Shown here: in pieces, positions 22,040 to 34,099 of the stretch | Layout of the letters: every line of letters begins with the position of its first letter | Position numbering within the stretch: position 1 is the first letter of the stretch | Origin: Hofstenia miamia | Taxonomy: Eukaryota > Xenacoelomorpha > Acoela | Direction of reading: 5' to 3' | DNA length: 64,000 nt | NCBI GenBank assembly: GCA_004352715.1 | Contig: SCFE01000057.1 | Coordinates: forward strand, 1,419,743 to 1,483,742 | Position numbers and translations under genes: made by a program | Notes under the pieces: model-generated | What the model saw: the letters and a program-made list of their open reading frames with translations, nothing else | The model's database searches: none | What the model was told of the DNA's origin: nothing

Positions 22040-24515
22040 TATATAACCTTTTAGACTTTGGTACTTAAAGGGGAAGTACTTTGCTAACTGGAAAAAAAAT
22101 GAAAGAATTAGTTTCACAGTATTCCATGCAGCTGTTGATTCTCGATGGGAACGCAACATATATTTTAGTTGACGCGGATTTGGTAATAGATAGTGCAGTA
22201 GATAATTACTGTTTTGCATGCGCCGCCAAAGATTATTCCATATATTGTCACGGCGGTGTTCTGAAGTATCAGTGCAAAGTACCTGACATACCTCTTCATA
22301 TTTCATATTGGGCAATATAAGTCGAAATACGCGTTTCTATATTCGTTCTATTTTTAGTGATTGTGCCTTAGTAATTGGTGTACGCCAGATAGGAGCACAA
22401 TATTCCGAAATTGATCGAATAATAGATGAATACATCATGAATGCCTCCTTAACTTCTAATTCCATGTCGTATTACTAATCTTATGAAATATATTCGTTAA
22501 TAAAATGGTTTGTATTTATACCACTTAAGATTTGATTAGAAAATGATACCTAATAGCTTCACACTATTACACCGCTTTACCTCAATTTCATCATAGTGTA
22601 GTTCACTTGGATTTTCTAAGTTTTTAAGAAATGAAGTGGTCAATTCTTGACATTTACTAGGGTGAAGGGACATCAAATAAGATTGGCTCCACTTGGTATC
22701 TTCTTTCAGAATATCATGTGCTTTGATTTCTTTGTTTTTACTGACGTGGTATCATCCACATATTTAAGTCTATTCGGGTTTTTTGATAGTAGGCTGTTAA
22801 TCAAAAGTAAAAAGAGCGGGGGCCCCGCTTAATGCCTTGTGGCACATCTGCAATGATGCATTTCCAAGACGATAGGGTTCCATCTAGTAAATGCACTCTC
22901 TGTTTTCTATTAGTCAGTAATGAAAGTATCCAATTTAGAGTATACATGTATGTGCTTAAGTTTAGATTCCAAAAGTTTTTCTTTGAGAAGTGGGTGGCTT
23001 AGTAAATCAAATGCCTTCTTATAATCAAACATAAGTGCGTGTATATAGCAACTTCCTTTATCAAGAGATTCATACAATTTATGCAAAATATCTATTAGTG
23101 CTAAACATGTAGATTTATGAGTAACTGCTCCAAATATCTGCGGGTCTAGAATTTTGGGCTTAAGTTCTTTTTTCCAAAACAATGTCTTCAATAATCTTTC
23201 CTATTTGATGAGTCATTGATAATGGTTGAATATCTCTCACAAGTGAAGAAATGACCTTATTTTTTGGTACACATGTATCATTTGCAGCGGTAAACGGTGT
23301 TGCACATGATAACTTTAGAGATATATTAATTATAGATGCGTAATATTTTTGAATTCAATTAGGAAGAGTCACTCCATCAATGTCTGGTCCAGCTGTTTTT
23401 TTATAGGATAGTAAATTGAGGTTTTTGTAGATTTCTTACTCAGTGACTTGTAGTGGATTGTCATGAGCATTATTAGGTAATCTTTCGTAGTTGGTACTTG
23501 GGTCGTAATTTTTTGCTACATTTGCAAGTTCTTCGTTAATAAGGTTTGCCAAATCAATTTGAGAATACTGTAATGTATTTGTGGCTATTGGTAACATTTT
23601 ACTCCTTTCACCACTATTTATTCCTGAAAAGCGTTTACTGATTTTCACCATCTCCTTGAATAGTTTCTTTGAAAGATTTAATTTTTTGGTTGTAAAAGTG
23701 TTTCTTCTTAGCTGTAACTGCACGGTTAATAAAGTTGCGAAACTTTCTGAAATCTTTTATCCGTCATGTTTGAGCCCAAGTTGACATCTCTCAATAAGTT
23801 TTCGTGATTTTTCTTCAAACCAAGACTTATCATTTGATTTCATTTCAACCATGATTTTTGGAAAACAGGTATCAATTGTTACTATCATGTAATGAGCAAA
23901 TTCTTGCCATGATTCTGAAAATTTAGTACATATAAGTATAGTTGAAATTTGTTTCTGTCAATATTGTACCAAAAGACATTCTTTTAGCTTCGTCTCTGAT
24001 TGTTCTCCGCATGAATTGGCTTACACTTGGTTTGTTACTTGTTTCCAAACTTTTCAGGCCTATGCGTAAATGTTAACTTCCTCCAAGATTTGGAAGAGGC
24101 TGGGGTAGCATAAAAACGGATTTCCTGTTAATAAAAATATTTTAAAATATTTTACCACAGTTGTGGGAAAATCTACCAATTGTTGTACTTGGTATTCTCT
24201 AATGAGGAAATTAGTTTTCATTTCATTGAAATCACCAGCTAGAATAATGATATCATTAGTGAATTTATGGGTAACGAAATCCAAACTTTCACGTGGATAG
24301 CTTTTAAATTCCTTTTCATGTTCTTTATCCCAGTGAGGGTGGTAAACTACACAAACTATGTATCCACTTACATTGCTTGTGCTCAGTTGGGTATAAATCG
24401 TAACCATGCATTTTCAATTGAAGGCTCATTGTTCTCAAATGGAATTCTTTTATCTTTGGATTTCGTTCTATCGTTACGCTCAATATGATAACCAGATATA
24501 TTAACTGCTTCTATC
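22040..24515 (-). mobile_element. APE-type LINE relic (endonuclease plus RT)
   Basis: In order on the minus strand: endonuclease start ISGYHIERNDRTKSKDKR (about 24420-24500); endonuclease core DIIILAGDFNEMKTNFLI (frame 24060-24407); a linker (23436-23723); RT with THKSTCLALIDILHKLYE and MFDYKKAFDLLSHPLL (22910-23191); GPPLFLLLINS and the catalytic RLKYVDDTTS (about 22745-22810); SKCQELTTSFLKNL and VKLLGIIF; and the C-terminal LLHYLLPNPRQ block (21953-22315). The YVDDTT box and HxLLP end resemble CR1/L2-type elements. The 5' end stops beside a (TA)n run at 24521. Several frameshifts; inactive. Confidence 0.85.
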
Positions 24516-24517
24516 GG

Positions 24518-24520
<3 letters not shown>

Positions 24521-24556
<36 letters not shown>
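24521..24556. repeat. (TA)n microsatellite at the LINE 5' boundary
   Basis: Eighteen or so TA units lie directly next to the truncated 5' end of the APE-type LINE. Confidence 0.9.
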
Positions 24557-24562
<6 letters not shown>

Positions 24563-27500
24563 AACGTAGACTTAAGAATGAAATTTATATACTTACACTA
24601 TTTTTATCATTGGCAACAATGCCTAACAACGAAATTAATTATTAATTGAATTCTAAAAAGCAATGTAAACTTCTAGCAATTTCTACATTTGAAACAAAAT
24701 ATTGTTTTTCTTTATTACACGTAAGTTATGAATTGTCAAGTGGTGGTCACTGACAAAACACGACTTGTTTCAGTCGAGCCTAGTTGTTTCCACATTGAGA
24801 ACAACTAATTATGAATAACAAATTAGTATGAGAGCCACAAAGACATCCACTAACTTATTATTTGTGTTTGGCTAAATAAAGTATTCTGTGTTGAGAAATT
24901 AAGAATATTCATATTATTAAATTTAACATCAAAGCATCAAGGATTTCTGAAAAATTGTCTAGCTGTCGAAAATGGCATATTCACGAAATACTCTCACGCT
25001 TTAAGATGACATTTCACAGAAATAAAATCAATTATGGCGACGCAAATTAAAATTGTTTGCTAATAATTAAGTTTCGGTTTCTGGTTTGTGTTTTCGAATT
25101 TACATAGACTGTTAATGTTGAGGAAAAGGCAAAGTTATACATCATTATGGACATTCATTGTTTCCCAAGTTTGAATCCGAAGAACTATGATTCACATAAC
25201 TGCATTAATTATACAACTAAAAGTATAGGCTTTCACTCCCGAATTCTGCGTTGCAATCTCATTTTTAGTACTTTAGATTTCAAACTTATAAGTATAGAAG
25301 CATGACATGTATTATGATTCAGGAAACACTGCAAGAGATTAGTCCAGTGTGAGCAAAACCAATAAAAAGTTTCCGAACATTTTTCTATACACATATATCG
25401 CCTTCGTATCATCGTGACTTTAAATTTTAACATTAAGCGGGAGGTAAATGCATCTTCTCTAGTTAAAAAGAAAAGAAAGGTATTGAATTACAACTTACAA
25501 GCAACTCTCTTATGCAGCCCAAAAAATCTTTAAATTTTAAACAAAAATAATGAAGTTTATTTTGTGCGCAATGGCATTTAAGAAAAATATTTTTGTGAAA
25601 ATTTAGGACAACATATTAAACGTAGAACAAATTAGTGACGAATGTACGCTTATATTCCGTTGCAACATCAAACCAGTCAAATGTGTCTTGAAATGAAAGC
25701 AACCCTCAAACTTACAATGAGGAGTCATTCAATCTCTTAAACGTTTTTTCTTATTAAAACAACTTTTACTTTCTACTTTTGACATCCATTTTTGTAAAAA
25801 ATAAAACATTTAACACTTGTAATTAAAAGCGGAAACTGAATTGGGAGAATTCCTTAAATGCTTCGAACAAAATGGCGATTTAATTTTTTAAAGTTGTTCT
25901 ACAGAGGTTAAATGTGAATTTCCGATATTCTCAGAAAATCTCCATGAGCTTAAGTTTAGTTTCTAGCAGCATTTAAAACAGTTTCTTTACCTATATTAGA
26001 GAAATATTTTTACTAATTTGTATATATTTACATTAATTTTTTTAATGTACATTTAGATTAAATGTTATTTTTGAAATAATAATTCTTACAACATGATAAC
26101 AAAGTAACTCGAAAAAATTTAGAAAATCTATTTTTGTAAAATGTATGTAAAATTTTCTTAAACGTTTTATCAGGTTGAGAGGATTTTCGTTTAGTACTTG
26201 AATTTATTTCTTGCTATTACTTTGCATTAACGTTAGGCGGTAATGGAAATAAGGTACTTTCATCCGTTCCCCAATGAATTGTTGGCACTAATTCAAAATT
26301 GAAGATCTTAATGCATTTAATTATTGCGGATCAATACTCCAAATTCGAAAAAACAGCTTGAATTTCACCACATTAAGAACCTAAATTAAAAAAATTTAAG
26401 CAAATATGAGAACCCCAAATATATGTATATTCATTTTAGTCTTTGAATAATCTACAATTGCACATCTTTATACCTACATACATGTAGACATAAATTTCGA
26501 CATTTTTGAATGTTTTTATTGCATTATTATACATTAGTTTTGCAGGTACTTACATATGTAGAGTCATGATCACTGTATTTTCATCACCCAAATTTTTTTT
26601 TCAAATATGCACCACTTACAGGTTCAACATGTCAAATATTTTCAAATCTTGAAATTTTAAAAGACTAATCGATTATAATTATTTTAAATTTGCTTTTTTA
26701 CATTTATGAAATATTTTTGTGTGCTTATTCTATCAATATTTTTGATCGAGACAGGTCAGGGATTAGTGTTAGATAGGTCCGGTCGGGTTGGGTCAAACTG
26801 CGTACTATTGCTAAACAGGTTCTTTTTGGGTGGCGGTTCAAAAATAATTGACCCGTTTCCCATTCTCATCTAAATAGAAATGAAATATTTCATTTTCGTT
26901 GAACTTTACATATTTTAATATTAAAGATTGATTAGTAAAAATATGAGCACATTTAATTTTTAACTTGATGAAGCAACTTTAACTTGCAAAAAAAGGTTTT
27001 GAATATACGCATATTTTGTATTCGTTTATTAATATAAAGATCTTAAAGATATAAATGCACCAAAAATTCGCAATGAATTGAAAATTATATTCATTTTCCA
27101 ATGACGAACTATCGGCATTCTAAAAAACAAGTGATTCATTTCTTTATTATATGACATCATTCTGAATAGGCATGTAACCTTAAAATGTCAAACTTGAGCT
27201 ATTTATTGAACAGATTCATCTAAGGCTATTTAAATAAAAGAAAACCTTTTTACCATCTCAAAAGATAACGTATTTTTATTTTAGTGTTTAATTATTTGAT
27301 ATTCTGCTCCAGCCAATGAAATTCATTTAATTGCACATATTGATTATTCACTGATGTTAGTAATTCATTACTTGTTTTAAAAAAATCAAAATAATTTTTA
27401 AACTTGCAAATTATTCAACGTCTGAGTTTTTATGTTTCTTGTAATATGTGCTAGAGTAACATCTTCCAGGTCGACCTGTTGATATTTTTTAGTTGCAAAT

Positions 27501-28332
27501 TCCATTAAATAACAAAACAATAAATTGAATAAAGCATAGAAAACGAACAGTTCCAATTAATAGGGTTTATTTATTAACTTAATTTTTTCAAATACCAATA
27601 AAATTTTCTTATTTACACTACATGATAATGATAACTGAAAAATACCAAAAAACAGAAAAAAACTATTACTTTATTTAAAATCCAATTTGTGAGCATTACT
27701 CGCGTGTCAATTTCTTGTGTATTTGCATGTTGTTAACAGATACAAAAGGGAAATTTTTCATTCAAAATATTATTGAATAATAAATCATCGTGTACCAATT
27801 AATAGTTAAAATTCTTATGCATTCATTCAAATTTCAAGGAAGTCAGGATTTAAGGAATTTGACGAATGCTTATGTAACTCAAATGCAATTATAAGTACAC
27901 ACTATACCACATGTGTAGCCATCAGGTCAGAGATCGCTTGAAGTAGGATATTTTATGGTGGGACGGTCGAAACGAATTGGGGAGACTATGTGACTAATTA
28001 TGAAAGACTTAATTATATTTTAAATAATTTTCTTCATCCATTTTTTTCTTTAGTAAAGGTAAAACCACTGAAACTATACTTGCAACTACAATTAAAAACA
28101 TTGTTATGCAAATATTATATTTTGGTTTGTACCCACATAATGAACTTTAGAAAGTGATTGGTTTAAAACATTATTCATATAATTAGGTAAATGTAAATAT
28201 ATAGTTATTTGAAAGAGCAACTAGCATTGCTTAACAGCTTATATTATTACTAATATAATTTTAAATATCTTCAAGTATTAATACATTTTTGTACTAGTTT
28301 CCACCCCAAAGATTATAGCTCTATAGCGATCT

Positions 28333-28378
<46 letters not shown>

Positions 28379-28708
28379 GTAATTACCAATTGATGTTATT
28401 TGCACTTATTTTGTGAACTTTAAAAATTTTTATTCTTTAGAAATAAATTTGTCACATATAAACAACCAAATCATTAATTGTTCGGCTAATTAAATAATGT
28501 TGAGAAATTGTATATCATAGTACAATGGTATATCTGCATAATCGCACAGAACGCACTTCAACACACAATACAACACATGTGTGTTTATGAGATTAAACAA
28601 AGTTTTCCCATTTATTACTTATTAAACATTAATACTATTAAATAATAAACTTTTAATCACCATTGAAGAGCAAATGACCTGAGTAATAGGATCATTACAT
28701 TTAAATTT

Positions 28709-28746
<38 letters not shown>

Positions 28747-29690
28747 GTTCATATTTTCTAAGTATTTTTTAAATATTTCTCTATACATTTTAATGTTCGA
28801 ATTTATTCATTTTCTATTAAATTTCAATTTTATATCTTGTTCAGTCAGTAATAATTTTGGTACAAATATATTTAGATGTTTAAAGGCGGGGAAAATAGAA
28901 TAATGGCGATGTGCCTCCTACATGTTGTATTAATAAAACGATAGGCGGAAGATGGAAGATGTATCATCTTCATTCAAAATAACGCACATATACAGAGATG
29001 CTTTTTGTGATCAGTAAATATTTTAAGAAAATTACTGAAATTGCAATGAAGAGTTTTCCTCGAAAGTGTTTTCAATGTGGTATGTAGCCGAAAAACCCAG
29101 CAATATAGTATTGTCTAGGCTGACAATTCATGCAATGCAAAGGCTATCCTTTGGAATCGTAATGCTTCATATCATCAATAGTGGACTATTTCATAAAGTG
29201 TTTTAATATATCATTGATGCTATTTTTTACAATATATGTTGATATTTCAATGTTTCTTTCGCTTTTTCTTGTTAATTAACATTACAGTATATAAAGTTGA
29301 ATTGTATTTTTAACATAATGCAAATTGCGTTTATTAAAAGTAATCAATTATTTTTACGTATATTTAATAAATTAAAGGGTTGGTTATTTAAAATGTAAGG
29401 AAGTGAAACAAGTAAAATAATTGGAAATAGATGTTTACTTAAAATATTTTATTAGCAAAAAGTTTGTGAATAATCATTAATAAAATTTTTTAATAGACTT
29501 ATGATCTTTCCCTGTGGAAGAGATCAATCAAATATGGAATTTATTTTTTTCATGACAAACAATTGTTCTTGTTATAAAATGACATTCATTTTTAGAACAC
29601 ATATCCAGCTTTTAACAAAGCAAATTGCAGTTTATAGTTATAATATATCAAATACTCATTCTTAGAAAGTGCAATTCAGACCCTTAGCCA
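24557..29690. other. Long AT-rich stretch, no gene seen
   Basis: About 5 kb without a supportable frame. It contains (TA)n at about 28335-28373 and 28711-28743 and a GC-richer patch at 26755-26865 with GGTCCGGTCGGGTTGGGTC and a distant GACCCG, perhaps a decayed repeat end. VRDRLK-like coding at 27935-27990 is too short to use. At 29695 an AGGGGGAGGGGCTAACCCCC patch resembles hAT termini. Confidence 0.4.
28335..28373. repeat. (TA)n microsatellite
   Basis: One of more than a dozen similar 20-40 bp TA runs in the window. Confidence 0.95.
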
Positions 29691-29909
29691 CAGGGGGAGG
29701 GGCTAACCCCCGCCTGAACAACAAAGCTAAAAGCAAAATCAGAAAAAGTCAAAATAAAAATTGTCAATTATTCTTTCAAACCATGGTTGTATGTAAAAAA
29801 TTTAGCTGGTAGTTACCACCCAAACTTCCGCATTCAATATTAAACAACATTGTGTAGTGCTTGCCAAGCTTTCCATGCTATGATATAATGCTTGCAAAAA
29901 AATGGATAA

Positions 29910-30069
29910 CTAATTTGTGATATAATATATGACAAGCGCTGGAAGCGAGGATGTTACGCTTTCAAAGAAATGTATACAACTTCCACTAGGGCCCTCAATC
30001 AATGGGGTTTGTTGATGTTTTTTGTTGCAATTATCTTTATCAATCTGAAATTTAACTGTTTTTGATGCG
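29910..30069 (-). CDS. Putative exon, unknown protein
   Basis: A pyrimidine-rich acceptor (CTTTCAATCCCTTCAACAG) precedes 30069. The frame entered after one base stays open for 52 codons to TAG at 29910-29912, reading ASKTVKFQIDKDNCNKKHQQ and then PLIEGPSGSCIHFFES. A GTAACA site after FFES could be a donor instead of reading to the stop. Composition is clearly protein-like. It lies just beyond the end of the Ty3/gypsy relic on the same strand, so a retroelement origin is possible, but I see no integrase motif. Confidence 0.4.
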
Positions 30070-30479
30070 CTGTTGAAGGGATTGAAAGACATTGATGAAG
30101 TGTGAACACAGATAGTAGGTGAATATGCATGAATTATATTAGCTGTTTTAAACAGCACTTGGTTGCTGTTTGCTATTAACAGCAGTGCTATTGGGAGCTT
30201 TGCTGATTTACTCTGCACAGTTGTGCGAAGAGGTTAGTAGTTCACATATCAATTCACTAACGTTGATTAATTTAAGTCGTCTATTTTGTATCAATGCAAG
30301 TGCCATTGAGCATTGAATGTTGATTCAGTGGTATAAATTCTGTAAATAAAATCTCTAAGGATCTAGGTATCTCAACAATAACACCATATTTAATTGTAAC
30401 TCTCGATTGCAAATGACTTGCTCACTGCCCACTGTACCTTTAAAGGTAAAAATCAATAAGGTCCCATAATTCATTATTA

Positions 30480-32830
30480 GATTAGTTTAACTAACTACGG
30501 GTTGGTGAAATTTTTACTTTGTTGAAAATTTATCACTTTGGGCGAAATCAATATGAGCTCTTTCAAATGGAAGTACAGTTGATTGCCATTTGTGCGTTGA
30601 GTGTGAGTGAAAGTACGAGGATTTTCTTTTTTGAGAAACTTCACACAAATGAATTACTTGTGTTACTGTACGTTCTAATGATGGCCACTAGCAATGACTT
30701 CACAAGAAACATTAATATTTGACATTTCATCTTCATTCATTTTAATGGAATGCATTCGAACTAAGCAGTATGCATGCTCAATGTTTCTTGGATTGCAGTA
30801 TGAAGCATCATGGTCATATTCCATTAATTTCATCGCCCATCTCAATGAACGCGCAGATTTTTTGGATAACTTTGAATTTTATTTTAAAATGAATTCCATT
30901 GGACGGTGGTCTGTCATAATCTCAAAATGGGTTAACTTGTTTGTGGCACAGATAATCTGCAATGACTCCCTTTCTATTTGAGCATAGTTTTTCCAGAGTT
31001 AGATAAGGCTCTTGACAAGCAGTGAATTAATCTCCCCTCTTGAGTGAGTGTTTATTCTGTAGACGGATTATACGCTACTAATATGGGATAGCTCCCAATC
31101 GCTGTTATTTGTTAATTTGTATCCTCTTCTTGAGTTTATTTTCATAAAAACTCTGTGCTTTTACTTCGAAGTGAATTTAAGGGCTCTTTGATTTTACTAA
31201 AATTTGGAAGAAACATCGAGAACAAATTTGCAAGTTTCTTTCTGTCACGTGCGTTTCTTAATTGTTCCAAAATTGCAACTTTATTGGGGTCAGGTGCAAC
31301 GGTTCTATTTTTCAACATATATCTTATAATCGGACAACTGTTGAAAACTGATTTATCTTTAAAAATCTTGCCTGAGGTTGCTTGACTTTTAACTGATACA
31401 TTTGAAACAAGATTTGTCTTAGTCGGTGCAGGTAGAAGAATGTCATCTAGGGTCCAATATGTTTTCAATAACTAGTTGGAAAATTTCTGATTCAGTAGGA
31501 ACTTCTTCAGGTAATCGGAAGAAACGAAATAATCTCCACGGTTTTGTTAGTGTTGTAATAGGTTGACTTGATTTGAAAATATCCATCTTTTAGATCAATA
31601 CGATCAAAATACTTAAAGACTTTTTGTGAGAATTTCCTGAATGTTAGGCATCTGATAAGCATCTTATATAATCCAATTGTTCACTCCAGTTTCTTTTTAG
31701 TCACAAGTTATACGAAGTTTTTCTATTTGGCTTTTTTGCAATTACGATAGGATATGTCCATTCAGAACTAGAGAGTGACGGTATGACTTCAGGGGACCCG
31801 ATCAAAATATTCACTACCCGTAACAGACCCGAAAATTTATAACTAACCCTAACTCTAACCTAATCCGACCCAAAACATAGATATTGACTTAGTCGTTGTT
31901 TAACATTTTGGATCTCTCCAAATATATGTTGATCAAAATCAGTAATTTCTGATATTGTTAAGCACATCAAATGTTTGGTAGTACCAGACATGTCAACGAG
32001 CCGAGCTTCTAACGAGCCGAGCCGAGCCGAGCCGAGCTTGAGTACATTATTTGATATACAACGAGCCCAAAACGATTCTATTTTAACCAAAGATATTTAT
32101 AGTTCTGCTTGTTAATTTGATTATGGATATTTTTCTTAGTTTTTGCAGTCAATATGCCTTTCCTATAATCTTAATTAAGAAATGTTTATTAAATAATAGG
32201 AAAAGCTATGCAAAAAATTCTTTGAGAACAATTTTTTTAAAAAATTTCGAGCTAAAGAGAGCCTCAATGAAAGATTGATGTGGCAAGCCTATCCGAGCCG
32301 AGTCGAGCCGAGCCGAACTTACTCAAAATATAAACGAGCTCAGCTTCGAACTTTCGGCTCGTTGACAAGTCTGGGTAATACTTAATGTCTTGGATATGGT
32401 AGTTAACACAAGTACCTTTTTATTCAAACAATCTAATATTCGTTGACAGTACCCAAACCGACTCGAAATCGGGTAAGGTTTAGTCAGCTATCCGATTGCA
32501 CTCTCTATTTCAATGACGGGATCAATAATACCCTTGCTGATAATCTGATCTAGTTGAGATTTGACATCATCTTGCTATTCAAGAGGAATTTTACGTGGTG
32601 GTAAGTGACGTGAAATCGCTCATTATGCTTGATTTAAGATGGCTTTACGATGTGATATTTCACATAATTGTGAAGTTGCAGAGATATTCAAGACTGGATC
32701 AGAATCAGTCATTATGTCGTGGCCAATGAGGCCAAATGACAGATTTGAATCAACCACGATCAAAGAACATAGAGTAATTATATTTTCAAAGTACGTTACA
32801 CATCTAAAAGATCCCAACATTTGTAATTCC
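30480..32830 (-). mobile_element. Ty3/gypsy pol relic
   Basis: Pieces in pol order on the minus strand: a protease-end-like frame (32623-32820, VVDSNLSFGLIGHDIM); the start of RT (SKGIIDPVIE) near 32530; after a nested MITE, SEWTYPIVIAKKPNRK (about 31720-31790) and FDRIDLKDGYFQI (about 31590); a connection domain in the frame 31142-31468 (DPNKVAILEQLRNARDRKK, FLPNFSKIKEPLNSL); and RNase H with TDHRPMEFIL near 30900. Stops and frameshifts are frequent. No long terminal repeats found. Confidence 0.8.
31985..32373. mobile_element. hAT MITE, GAGCC family, copy 1 (nested in gypsy pol)
   Basis: The ends CAGACATGTCAACGAGCCGA and its near complement form terminal inverted repeats. Flanking octamers GGTAGTAC (31977-31984) and GGTAATAC (32374-32381) differ by one base, the 8-bp duplication of hAT elements. 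Both subterminal zones carry tandem GAGCC units. A second copy lies at 48079-48381 with a shared interior. It interrupts the RT region of the Ty3/gypsy relic, so it is younger than that insertion. Confidence 0.85.
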
Positions 32831-32894
32831 TGATAATTATATTTTGGTTCCCCAAGATTTTCCCAGCATTTTTAAATATAATGGTCCCAGTATT

Positions 32895-33028
32895 GGTCGC
32901 GTTTACATCTGTTCCTTATGTAAACACCCCACAAAATTGAAAGCGAAGCGCAGGAGGAGAGGAACGAAATATATTTTCGATCTATTTTGTGTTCAACTTT
33001 CCTCTTGTCGCACAAATGTAAACGCGCC
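32895..33028. mobile_element. Short MITE-like element with GTTTACA ends
   Basis: The left end GGTCGCGTTTACATCTGT and the right end, whose reverse complement is GGCGCGTTTACATTTGT, form imperfect inverted repeats about 134 bp apart. The GTTTACA core is shared with the MITE at 9089-9646. I could not find a matching TTA duplication. Confidence 0.45.
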
Positions 33029-33387
33029 TTTCGCTATTGAATTCCTCCAAGTAAGCAAAGTTTCTATTTTAATAGACAAAAAACGACTAAATTATAGAAT
33101 TTTTCTAAAACTTATGAACTACAAATGCTTCAATAAATCAAATATTCATCAATATTCAAATTTCTTATTAAGTTTCATTTTCGCACATGAAAAAAATTTA
33201 GTTGAATAATGAAAATATACATATGCACATTTACATGATTTACGCAAGTCAAAATATAAATTTTGAGTAAGTTTAAATACATATATTTTTTTATTGACCT
33301 TTACTTGAGTTAACCAAACTAAAGAAACGCATAATGGCAGATTGCTATTGAAACCATTTAAAAATTATTATTACTAATGAACGGTCA

Positions 33388-33426
<39 letters not shown>

Positions 33427-33890
33427 ATGAAATCGTTTCATAGGATCATACAAATACATACTAAATATACCAACAAAGACATTCGCAAATTAAATTCTTT
33501 GAAAAATTAAAGTCTTATTAAATTTATGCCATGATTTCTTTTATCTTTTACACAGTTTACATCAAATTGTGCAACTAAAATCCTAGCCATTCATTCATGT
33601 AGCTGTACTATCTATTAAAAATATTGAAGTAAACTTTTCCTGGATCGACTTGTACCATAATCCGTCACCAATAGTTAAATAGAGAATTTCTCAGTGTACT
33701 CACTCTTGAGTAGTTGCATATTTCCCCATTTTTCAAGTTGACAATAAAGGCAAGGTTAAAATATATATTTAGGTGGACAATTGCCCATCTTTGCCCACCA
33801 TAGCTACGGCTCTGTACGCCTGGTCTGTGTTAATTAGATTAGTAAATGAATGACGTTAGCTTATTATTCTTTTAAATGGTTTGATAAATA
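33029..33890. other. AT-rich stretch, no gene seen
   Basis: Contains (TA)n at about 33390-33423. The patch CACCATAGCTACGGCTCTG at 33798-33816 resembles a hAT terminus without a visible partner. A GTGAGTAC donor on the minus strand follows an ATG and eight codons (33704-33729); no further exon could be attached. Confidence 0.4.
33390..33423. repeat. (TA)n microsatellite
   Basis: Uninterrupted TA run in otherwise featureless AT-rich DNA. Confidence 0.95.
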
Positions 33891-33904
33891 TCAACAAAAA
33901 AGGA

Positions 33905-34043
33905 ACCAATGTAAACAGGAGCTTTCAATATTGAAATCGTCAAATGAAATCAACATGAGGAACAGATGTAAACGCGACCATGCTCTATTGAATTCGCTTG
34001 ACGAATTCCTGAAGTTGAACCAGTGTAAACGGGGCTTTAGAAA
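33905..34043. repeat. GTTTACA-motif cluster related to the MITE at 32895
   Basis: Three spaced TGTAAAC units each followed by a G/C-rich pentamer (at about 33910, 33967 and 34023). AGGAACAGATGTAAACGCGA here is the reverse complement of the left end at 32895, and ATTGAATTC is also shared. Probably part of a Harbinger-like MITE family. Confidence 0.45.
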
Positions 34044-34099
34044 CACAGTGTTCAACATCTTCAATTTTCATGAAAGACCCACGTCTATCAATGATTAAA

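Noticed and set aside
29693-33816. Idea of one 4-kb hAT element between the patches at 29694 and 33816
   Set aside because: Flanking octamers do not match and the interior is a Ty3/gypsy relic.
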